Source of the DNA: an uncultured Bacteroidales bacterium
Lineage (GTDB): Bacteria > Bacteroidota > Bacteroidia > Bacteroidales > Muribaculaceae
NCBI GenBank assembly: GCA_947175575.1
Contig: CAMWNG010000018.1
Location: 1-32,147, forward strand
Direction: 5' to 3'
DNA: 32,147 nucleotides
Shown here: one piece after another, positions 7,790 to 14,880 of the stretch
How the letters are laid out: every line of letters begins with the position of its first letter
Numbering within the stretch: position 1 is the stretch's first letter
The notes under the pieces: generated by a model
What the model saw: only the letters and a program-made list of their open reading frames with translations
Told to the model about the DNA's origin: nothing
The model's database searches: none
Program-made: the position numbers and the translations under genes

Positions 7790-7945
7790 GCTACCTACTG
7801 ACGGAGCATTCGCGCTCCCACGTAAAGACAGCTTTTTGACGGTTGGAAACGTCCCTGCAAGTACCAACCGGCATATACCGATTTCTTCGAGGATGGAGTT
7901 CCCTGTTTCCTCGCTATATAACCAAAACCGATCATCGTTAATAAA
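7790..7945 (+). promoter_or_regulatory. Structured 5' leader of the large operon
   Basis: About 155 bases separate the predicted transcript start from the first ATG. Three hairpins can be drawn: GGAGC/GCTCC (7803-7807 with 7814-7818), CGGTTGG/CCAACCG (7840-7846 with 7864-7870) and CGAGGA/TCCTCG (7888-7893 with 7908-7913). All are perfect stems of 5-7 pairs. No known riboswitch is recognised. It may be a control element for the operon. Confidence 0.4.
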
Positions 7946-9124
7946 ATGATAAAAAAATTCTTGTTACTCATCATAATCGCCATTCTCGGGATTTCCTCAA
8001 CCGCGTCAGCTAACAAGGCATATAAAACCATTTCCAAAACGGCTCTTTACGAACTTAACGAAAAAGGAGCAAGACAGCAGACCCTGTGCGAGATTCAGAA
8101 GGGTGATACGGTATATGCCACCTCGGAAACTGATGCCTACATAGCCAAAAACGAAGGCAACCGGCTCAGATACATCCCTGCGGAATACGGAGGACGCAAA
8201 GGTATGGCAGACTTTTCAATGCTTTATCCCATAAAACTTTCTCCGACAGACACCCTCCGCTATGTCCATGATTCAGCTATCAAGGACCGTACGGCTGCAG
8301 AGCGGTTTCTTGTTCCGGCCATGGACCGCGCCATCAACATAACCCCGGGGCCGGCCACATGGCTCATCGCCGTGCTTATCACCCTGGCATGCACCATCCT
8401 GTTCCTGGCCCTGAGCTGGTACCGGAATCCTTCGATGCTCTGGCTTTATCTGGCGGTGGCATCGCTTGTGGCCATGTCTGCGAGTGAGGTAATGTTTATA
8501 CTCAGTTTCCACAATCATGTGCTGTGGTTCATCATTCCGTCGCAAGTCGGAGGATGGGGACACACCATCTTGAATTTCCTGCTCATGGCCGTAATAGTGA
8601 CAGCTCAGGCTCTGGCACTCGCCGGCGTGTGGGTCATGGGGCTCACAGGCAAAAACAAGCGGCACGAAGGCGAGGATATCCCCGTATGGCTGTCCTGTAT
8701 GTCATTCTGGCCCATTCCTCTCGGTCTGGCACTGATCGTAATGACCTGGTGTGACAAAGCCGACATTCCGGGAAGCACCTATCTCATAGCAGTCGGTACT
8801 CTGCTGATTCCGGCTGTATGCGGTCTGGTATATGGATTCATGCACCGACGCTTCACCGAGGGCATCGTCTTCCCGCTGGCGCTCGTGGCAGGGGGCCTCG
8901 GCCTGGCGTGTTCGGTGATGATACTTGGCATGGTGATTATCCTGGTGGTGGTTGTGGCGGTCGTAGTGATCTTCCTGGGCGCTACGGCGCTTTCATTCCT
9001 CGGCACAGCGCTGGGACTGGAGCGCACAAAGATCGTTACCGATGACGGACGAGTGATCGGAGGTACTAAAAATCTTGACGGCACTGTATCGGGCGATGAC
9101 GGGCACAAATACAAGGTCTATTGA
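7946..9124 (+). CDS. Polytopic membrane protein with N-terminal periplasmic domain (operon gene 1)
   Basis: The protein has 392 residues. A signal peptide (about 1-22) is followed by a periplasmic domain to about residue 132 that looks SH3-like (ALYELNEKGARQQTLCEIQKGDTVY). About seven membrane helices follow, near 138-158, 163-187, 207-232, 247-268, 277-297, 306-328 and 329-353, and then a hydrophilic tail rich in Asp and Gly. The loop around 181-202 carries E-V-x3-L-S-x-H-x4-W-x3-P-x2-V-G, also present with the same spacing in operon gene 5, so the two are probably paralogs. No known family is recognised. As first gene of the operon it may be the envelope part of the system, possibly a sensor or channel; this is inference. 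Confidence 0.8.
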   Translation: MIKKFLLLIIIAILGISSTASANKAYKTISKTALYELNEKGARQQTLCEIQKGDTVYATSETDAYIAKNEGNRLRYIPAEYGGRKGMADFSMLYPIKLSPTDTLRYVHDSAIKDRTAAERFLVPAMDRAINITPGPATWLIAVLITLACTILFLALSWYRNPSMLWLYLAVASLVAMSASEVMFILSFHNHVLWFIIPSQVGGWGHTILNFLLMAVIVTAQALALAGVWVMGLTGKNKRHEGEDIPVWLSCMSFWPIPLGLALIVMTWCDKADIPGSTYLIAVGTLLIPAVCGLVYGFMHRRFTEGIVFPLALVAGGLGLACSVMILGMVIILVVVVAVVVIFLGATALSFLGTALGLERTKIVTDDGRVIGGTKNLDGTVSGDDGHKYKVY

Positions 9125-9126
9125 AT

Positions 9127-10065
9127 ATGGCAGCCGACAAACAGCAGAATATCAAGACCTCGAAATCCGAGGGTAAACCGCGTCAGATCTGGCGGCCGAA
9201 ACCGTTGAAGGATAAGTCGGCATCCGTGGAGTGTCCTTACTGCGGAGTAGCCGTAAAGCCCACCTATGTCATCTGTCCCCACTGCGGACATTCCCTCACC
9301 CCCGGAAAATGTTCGTTCTGCGGCGCACCGATGAAGCCCACCGCCAAATTCTGCACCAAGTGCGGACAGACTAAGGACGGAGTCACATGTCCAGCCTGCG
9401 GCACTCTGAATTCGCGCAACTTCTGCCGAAAATGCAATGCGCCTCTTACCCCTATGGCTCAGAAGGCCCTGGAGGCCGCCCAAAACGACCCTGCATTCAA
9501 GGCTGTGCAGGCAAAGGCCCGGGAACTCGCCGAGCTTCATGAACAGATCGAAAGTCTGAAAAACACACAGCCTCCCGTCCGGCTTTCGGAAGCCGATAAG
9601 GCTCTGCTTGACGAATACGCCGACGTTCTCGGGGCTATAGGCGCGACGACACCGAGACCGGCGCCCCGCATGGCCGACCCTACCCCCTCCCGGCCGCAAT
9701 ATGAGGAAAAATGCATGAATCTCGACGATATAATGGACGCTTACCGTCAGAAGGCCGAGGAAATGAACGCGGCACTTGCCGCCCTGACTCCTCCCCCCGA
9801 TTTCACTCCGGAGCAGCAGCGCGACTACTATTCCGCACGCAAAGTCCTCAACACAGAATATACATACACCACCCACGTAGACATGTCCGGATACTCCCCG
9901 AGTGTCTGGTGCTGCAATTACTGCGGCTGCCTGCATAACTGCCCTTCTGAATGTGCCGAACCGCAGCTCGGCGGCACATGGATCTATGTCTCCCCGGAAG
10001 AATATATCGAACAGAACAGTACAGTGACCGTCGACGTGTCATACAAACTCGTAGACGCCAAATAA
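9127..10065 (+). CDS. Multi-zinc-ribbon protein (operon gene 2)
   Basis: The start is the ATG at 9127, two bases after the previous stop; the TTG at 9121 overlaps that stop and is unlikely. The protein has 312 residues. After a basic N-terminus it has three CxxC-pair zinc ribbons between about residues 36 and 115 (CPYCG/CPHCG, CSFCG/CTKCG, CPACG/CRKCN), then a helical Glu-rich stretch, a Pro-rich linker (TTPRPAPRMADPTPSRP), a second helical part, and a late Cys cluster (CCNYCGCLHNC) near residue 260. It has no membrane segment. Zinc ribbons recur in the AAA protein and the FHA protein of this operon, so they may be the assembly handles of the complex. Function unknown. Confidence 0.8.
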   Translation: MAADKQQNIKTSKSEGKPRQIWRPKPLKDKSASVECPYCGVAVKPTYVICPHCGHSLTPGKCSFCGAPMKPTAKFCTKCGQTKDGVTCPACGTLNSRNFCRKCNAPLTPMAQKALEAAQNDPAFKAVQAKARELAELHEQIESLKNTQPPVRLSEADKALLDEYADVLGAIGATTPRPAPRMADPTPSRPQYEEKCMNLDDIMDAYRQKAEEMNAALAALTPPPDFTPEQQRDYYSARKVLNTEYTYTTHVDMSGYSPSVWCCNYCGCLHNCPSECAEPQLGGTWIYVSPEEYIEQNSTVTVDVSYKLVDAK

Positions 10066-10108
10066 AAATATAATTACGTATATATAAACCGATAAAAATC
10101 ACAATAAA

Positions 10109-10282
10109 ATGAAAAGTTTCATCAATTGGTGCTGGACAGGATTCGGCACAGGAATGACAAGCTTCCGCGCTTTAGGTCTTGCAATCATTACACTCCTCAT
10201 CGGAGTTATCGCTCTTTATTATGTAATCCGTTGGATTGTCCGCCTCTTCCAGAAGAACAGCGTGCAGACCGCTGTCGATTAA
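10109..10282 (+). CDS. Small single-pass membrane protein, 57 residues (operon gene 3)
   Basis: An ATG at 10109 opens a 57-codon frame ending with TAA at 10280-10282. The sequence starts MKSFINWCWTGFGTGM, has one hydrophobic helix at about residues 22-45 (LGLAIITLLIGVIALYYVI), then a basic RWIVRLFQK stretch and a short polar tail. The gap between the neighbouring genes would otherwise be about 250 bases in a very compact operon, which supports a real gene. The basic residues after the helix suggest that the C-terminus is cytosolic. It could be an accessory subunit of the membrane kinase encoded directly downstream. No homolog is recognised. Confidence 0.7.
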   Translation: MKSFINWCWTGFGTGMTSFRALGLAIITLLIGVIALYYVIRWIVRLFQKNSVQTAVD

Positions 10283-10314
10283 CGGAATAGCAACATCCAC
10301 TCCACCACATAATA

Positions 10315-13300
10315 ATGGCAGACAACGATAAAACCATAGGATCGGGCCGACGTCGCAATAATGGCAACGACGACGCCCACGCCACCGGTCGCGCTCCGCG
10401 AGGTAATAACGACGATGCCCACGCCACCGGTCGGGCTCCACGAGGCAATAACGACGACGCCCACGCCACCGGCAAAGCCGGCGGCCGTCTCAGCCCGTTT
10501 GAACAGAAAGGGAACGCCGACCTGCGCAACCGTCTGTCGGATAGTGCCGGTACAATCTCGTCAAACGAATGGCCCGATGAATTCGTGCTCGACGGTGTAA
10601 AATATAAGAACGACGGTGTGCTGTCGGCTTCATCCGGCGAGGCCATCGTCTTTACCGTCAGCCGCGGAGGCAAGAAATATGCCTTGAAGCTATATTATTA
10701 CGACCCCGACCATCGGCCCAACCATGTCCTGCTTGAAAAAATCCGCAAACTCGGCGGTAGCGGACTTCTGGTCAACATCGTAAGCCACGGCGAATGGGAC
10801 AATCCCAACCGTCCGGGCGAGAAAAATGACTATGAACTGATGGATTTCTGCGAGGGCGGATCTCTTGACGGCGTGATTCTCGAGGGCGATGAAAGAGCTC
10901 TGGCCGAGGTGGCCGTAAGAATGGCCTCAGCCATCGACTTCCTCGCCAAACACGGCATCCTGCACCGCGATATCAAGCCTGCCAATTTCTTCTATGCCGA
11001 TAAGGAAAGGACACAGATCGTACTCGCCGATTTCGGCATATCGGTGGAATGTGCGCCCGGCGAATTCGTAAAAATCGACGAGATGCGCTCGCCCGTCTAT
11101 GCTGCTCCGGAATTCTATACCAATGTTCCCGGCGAACCGACCGAGGTCGGGGTAGAGAGCGATTATTTCTCGCTTGGTGTGGCATTGCTCTGCCTGTGGA
11201 TGGGCAAAGACCGGCTCACAGCCAACGAATCGCAGCTGCTCCGATCAAAACTCAACGAGACCCTCCCGATGCCCGACAATATGTCGGATCACATGGTGTC
11301 GCTCATCAAGGGCCTTACACGCCTGAAGATGAACGACCGCGTGACTTTCGAGGACATCAAACGATGGGTAAAAGGTGAGACACTCTCCACGGGAGAATCC
11401 GCTGCTGTCAATTCTGATTTCAGCGTGGTTTTCAATTCATCCAAGAATCAGGTGGCGAACTCTCCGGCAGAACTCGCGCATTTTCTTATCGAAGACAAAG
11501 CCCTCGGCAAGAAATACATCTATTCCGGCCGCGTGACACGCTGGCTCGAGGACACCAACCGCAACGAGCTTGCCGTAAACGTAGAGGAAATTGCCGAAAA
11601 CATCTATCCCTCCAATCAGGACGCGGGCCTCATGGCTGTGGCATATCTGCTCGACCCGGCCATGGACTATGTGACACCAGACGGCCAGCATTTTACTAAT
11701 CCGGCCGATATAGTCGCATATGTGCTGTGCAACCCCGGAATCATGAGCCAAGAGGTTGTCGACCCGGCCTCCAACCTCATGATCTATCTTTCGGCTCTCA
11801 AGCTCGACAAAACTGTCGCCACTATGAGGGATTATGTAGGCTCGATGGATTTCAGGATCGTGTCAGAGGAGGAGATCAATAACTTCATCGCCTGCTTCTA
11901 TCTGGCCATGCTGATTGATCCCTCGCTGCCGTGCCCCCTGTCCGTAAGCGACGGTTGGCAATCAGTCGACAGCGTCGAGGAGGCTATGGAGGTTTTCCAT
12001 AAGGAAGGTGATCTTGACCTCATAAACAAAGTGATGCTCTGCAGCCAGCCCTTCATTCTCTGGCTCGCAGCCCGTAATCCGGCTCTTGCAGGACGTGTGC
12101 GTATGCTGCACGACAACGATACGGAGGACGTGGAAAGTCCCTACTACAATTCCTATTCGCCTTACCGTATAGCATACGAACTCATGCCGGAGGCTGACTT
12201 CGACTTCAACACTGACCCGAATGCCAAGGATCGTGTTTACACCATCCCCGAAGTAGGCGGTTATCTGAACCGTATGCTCATAAAATACTCGCTCGGATGG
12301 GGTGATGCCGAAAATTTCGAAAAGATTTTCTGCCGCATGGATAATGACCCGCTGGGCGATTATCTCCGCGCACGCGGCGAACATTACATGACCTTCCTGT
12401 CATGGAACAGATACTGCATGGACGACGAGTCTGAGGACAACACCGGAAAGCCGGGGCCCTACGATCTTGTGATCGGAGCATATAAGTCAACAGCCGGTTT
12501 CCTCGGTCACGCACCCAAGTATCTGCTTGGCGATCATGAACTTCACTCGCCGGACGACCTCAAAACCTTGCCGAAAGAGATGGTCGCCGAGGCCATCGCA
12601 GGTAAAGACCGTGAGTATCCCGATGACTCCGGAAAACCTGTGGCATGGCTCGACGCATGGCTCACGGTATTCTTCCAGGAAGATCCTAAACTCGATCTGT
12701 CCGCCAAGTTCACCTACGAGAAAAAGACGGCAGAATACGTTGATCTGATCGCCGAATACGCTCCGGACAACTATTATGTCAAACGCTACCGCAAGGCGTT
12801 GTCCCGCATCGACACCGCTGCCGTAGATCTCGATAAGAGTGAAAACAAGATAAAACGCAAACGCATTTTCTTCCTTATCGCTGCCGGTATCCCGACACTG
12901 ATAATGCTTATCTGCTCCTGGTTCTTCGATCTTCCTGACGGCAATCCTATAAAGGGGCATTTCTGGTCTACATATTGGATATGTGCCGTGTGCGCTTTTG
13001 TCGCTTTCATAGCCATGTCGGGGTTCTGGGGAGCAATCATTCCGGGTGCTGTAGGAGGTCTCGTGTTAGCGGGATTCGCTTGGGCCGGATTCGCTTGGTT
13101 CCCGTCGATCCTATACCTTATTGCGGGATTGATTCTCATAATCGCGGCATTCCTTGCATGCAGCGGCATGTTTACGCGCAAGAATGTAAATGACGGTCTG
13201 AAAATCGAAGCCAACACATTCCAGTACCGTCAGCTTGACGCCCTGTATTTCGCCTACCGCGACGATTCCGATAATCTCGATACGGCCGTCACCGATCTCG

Positions 13301-13977
13301 CCCTCGTGCAGGGTTCGGAAGATGAAACAGTACGCGAGAACATAGGCTTCGCCGGCTGGATCTGGACTCCGCTGGTGTGGATGATGTTCCTCCTCTGGTT
13401 CTTCGCCACACCTCAGATCAGCGGCAGCGCGGCATGGGTGCCCGGTGCGGGGACAGAAAAGTCCATCCCCGGAAAATGGGTGATCGGCAAGTGGGATGCA
13501 CGATATGCCGGCGGTTCCACACGTATCGTCTGCAACATCGATTCGGTGGTGGACGGCAAGGTCATCTACGGCACTATGGTTATCGCAGGCCAGACTCCCG
13601 TCGAAGCTCAGGGTCACGTGTCGAGCGAAAACGACTCACTTCCAAAGTATTTTCACTTCTTCCCTCGGACGGGCGATACCCAAAAACAATGTATCACGGC
13701 CGAATATGACAAAAATCAGAAGAAGATGACCGGTTACTACTACGACCGCAAAGGCATCATGCACCAGATTGAATTTGTATCGACCCCGCTTGACTCTCCG
13801 GCTCCGGCCAAAGCTTCGGCGGCTAAATCTCAAAAAGCATCCAAACCGGCGAAAAAAGCCGAGAAAAAGCCTGTCGAACAGCCTGTGACTCCGGCAGACC
13901 AGCCTGCTGCGGAACCGACTGACGCTTCCGCGACCGAGGACGCGCCTTCGCACACCTTCTGGGAAGACACCATGTAA
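10315..13977 (+). CDS. Large membrane-anchored Ser/Thr protein kinase (operon gene 4)
   Basis: The protein has 1220 residues. Residues 1-55 are polar with a KTIG motif (6-9) and 14-residue repeats. The eukaryotic-like kinase domain covers about 85-365: ALK with K125, a candidate helix-C Glu at E141, catalytic loop HRDIKPAN at 217-224, DFG at 239-241 and APE at 264-266, so it should be active. The glycine loop is weak (SASSGEAIVF). A long helical, mostly acidic region follows to about 845. Five membrane helices are seen near 851-872, 884-903, 905-926, 929-950 and 1014-1034. With the kinase in the cytosol, the odd number puts the C-terminal beta-rich domain (1040-1165) and its Lys/Ala/Pro tail in the periplasm. 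The natural partners are the FHA reader and the PP2C phosphatase of the same operon. Substrate not known. Confidence 0.92.
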   Translation: MADNDKTIGSGRRRNNGNDDAHATGRAPRGNNDDAHATGRAPRGNNDDAHATGKAGGRLSPFEQKGNADLRNRLSDSAGTISSNEWPDEFVLDGVKYKNDGVLSASSGEAIVFTVSRGGKKYALKLYYYDPDHRPNHVLLEKIRKLGGSGLLVNIVSHGEWDNPNRPGEKNDYELMDFCEGGSLDGVILEGDERALAEVAVRMASAIDFLAKHGILHRDIKPANFFYADKERTQIVLADFGISVECAPGEFVKIDEMRSPVYAAPEFYTNVPGEPTEVGVESDYFSLGVALLCLWMGKDRLTANESQLLRSKLNETLPMPDNMSDHMVSLIKGLTRLKMNDRVTFEDIKRWVKGETLSTGESAAVNSDFSVVFNSSKNQVANSPAELAHFLIEDKALGKKYIYSGRVTRWLEDTNRNELAVNVEEIAENIYPSNQDAGLMAVAYLLDPAMDYVTPDGQHFTNPADIVAYVLCNPGIMSQEVVDPASNLMIYLSALKLDKTVATMRDYVGSMDFRIVSEEEINNFIACFYLAMLIDPSLPCPLSVSDGWQSVDSVEEAMEVFHKEGDLDLINKVMLCSQPFILWLAARNPALAGRVRMLHDNDTEDVESPYYNSYSPYRIAYELMPEADFDFNTDPNAKDRVYTIPEVGGYLNRMLIKYSLGWGDAENFEKIFCRMDNDPLGDYLRARGEHYMTFLSWNRYCMDDESEDNTGKPGPYDLVIGAYKSTAGFLGHAPKYLLGDHELHSPDDLKTLPKEMVAEAIAGKDREYPDDSGKPVAWLDAWLTVFFQEDPKLDLSAKFTYEKKTAEYVDLIAEYAPDNYYVKRYRKALSRIDTAAVDLDKSENKIKRKRIFFLIAAGIPTLIMLICSWFFDLPDGNPIKGHFWSTYWICAVCAFVAFIAMSGFWGAIIPGAVGGLVLAGFAWAGFAWFPSILYLIAGLILIIAAFLACSGMFTRKNVNDGLKIEANTFQYRQLDALYFAYRDDSDNLDTAVTDLALVQGSEDETVRENIGFAGWIWTPLVWMMFLLWFFATPQISGSAAWVPGAGTEKSIPGKWVIGKWDARYAGGSTRIVCNIDSVVDGKVIYGTMVIAGQTPVEAQGHVSSENDSLPKYFHFFPRTGDTQKQCITAEYDKNQKKMTGYYYDRKGIMHQIEFVSTPLDSPAPAKASAAKSQKASKPAKKAEKKPVEQPVTPADQPAAEPTDASATEDAPSHTFWEDTM
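10366..10479 (+). repeat. 42-base tandem repeat in the kinase N-terminus
   Basis: Units lie at 10366-10407, 10408-10449 and a partial unit at 10450-10479. Each encodes NDDAHATGRAPRGN; the third diverges after ATG(K). Only a few synonymous changes separate the units, so the expansion is recent and copy number may vary between strains. The repeats are hydrophilic with Asp, His and Arg and probably unstructured. Confidence 0.85.
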
Positions 13978-13992
13978 ACCTGAATCGTAAAA

Positions 13993-14877
13993 ATGAAGAC
14001 CCGTATAATAATATTATTCTCCCTGCTGCTGTGCAGCCTCGCAATGAGCGCGCAGAAATATGTGGTGAACGGCAGAAAAGACAAAACCCGTGTGGTAGAA
14101 TATCACATGGTGGACGGACACTGGACTTATGTCAAAGGCGCCCGTGACATATATGTTCCGAAAGGTTACGAGTTCGAGGCCGTGGCTCCGGTTTCCAAAG
14201 ACACTATCGTGATGCCATACGAAGGAAAATTCTACCGGGTGGTATTCCCGGATAAGGAACTGAAACTGGTCGACGATATGGGTAAGGACTCTCACCTGGG
14301 CTTCCGTAACAAGCTGAGCAACACCGTCATCGGCAAATGGTACGCTACCGGCCGGCCCGCCGTCATAGGTCTTATTCTGTCGGCTTGCGCTCTTCTTGCT
14401 CTGGTAGTGGCTCTTTTCCGCGAAAATGTTCCGGCGATGTTCCGGGCGTTATTCGTGGCCTCTATGTGTGGCATATCGCTGCTCGAGGTTGGAGCCTTCC
14501 TCTCCCTGCACACCGACGCCTTCTGGTGGGTGAATCCCGATGATGTAGGCTATCTCGTAGCCATAATGACGCTTATTCCTTTCTCGGTAACGGTCGCCAT
14601 GCAGGTGTTCGCCCTCAAGGTGTACAATATGATGGGCAACTACGAAGGTGCTTTGAATGCGATCGTCAAAATCATTCTCGTAATCGGAATCGTACTCTCG
14701 TTTATCTTCGCCATCGCGGTCATTATGAACTTCCTGTTCGCCGCATGCCTGTTGATCGGAGCCGGATTCCTGTTTTCGGGCATGTCATACAAAGACAGTG
14801 CCGGCAACACTATACACAGCAGTGCGTTAGGAACTTATAAGACCGATAAATACGGCAACACAACTCATATCCATTGA
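13993..14877 (+). CDS. Polytopic membrane protein related to operon gene 1 (operon gene 5)
   Basis: The protein has 294 residues. A signal peptide ends near SLAMSAQ (about residue 21), a periplasmic beta-rich domain reaches to about 118, and about five membrane helices follow near 122-142, 150-172, 186-208, 221-246 and 247-263, with a polar tail (KDSAGNTIHSSALG). The stretch 165-186 (E165, H173, W178, P182, V185-G186) matches the motif of gene 1 residue for residue in spacing, and both proteins end in a short hydrophilic tail with D-x-G-x-x-I character. I take them as diverged duplicates. No known family is recognised. It lies between the kinase and the AAA protein, 15 and 3 bases away. Confidence 0.78.
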   Translation: MKTRIIILFSLLLCSLAMSAQKYVVNGRKDKTRVVEYHMVDGHWTYVKGARDIYVPKGYEFEAVAPVSKDTIVMPYEGKFYRVVFPDKELKLVDDMGKDSHLGFRNKLSNTVIGKWYATGRPAVIGLILSACALLALVVALFRENVPAMFRALFVASMCGISLLEVGAFLSLHTDAFWWVNPDDVGYLVAIMTLIPFSVTVAMQVFALKVYNMMGNYEGALNAIVKIILVIGIVLSFIFAIAVIMNFLFAACLLIGAGFLFSGMSYKDSAGNTIHSSALGTYKTDKYGNTTHIH

Positions 14878-14880
14878 TTA

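Noticed and set aside
9118-9936. Long minus-strand frame over the zinc-ribbon gene
   Set aside because: Antisense shadow of a GC-rich gene; the plus-strand product has clear zinc ribbons and fits the operon.
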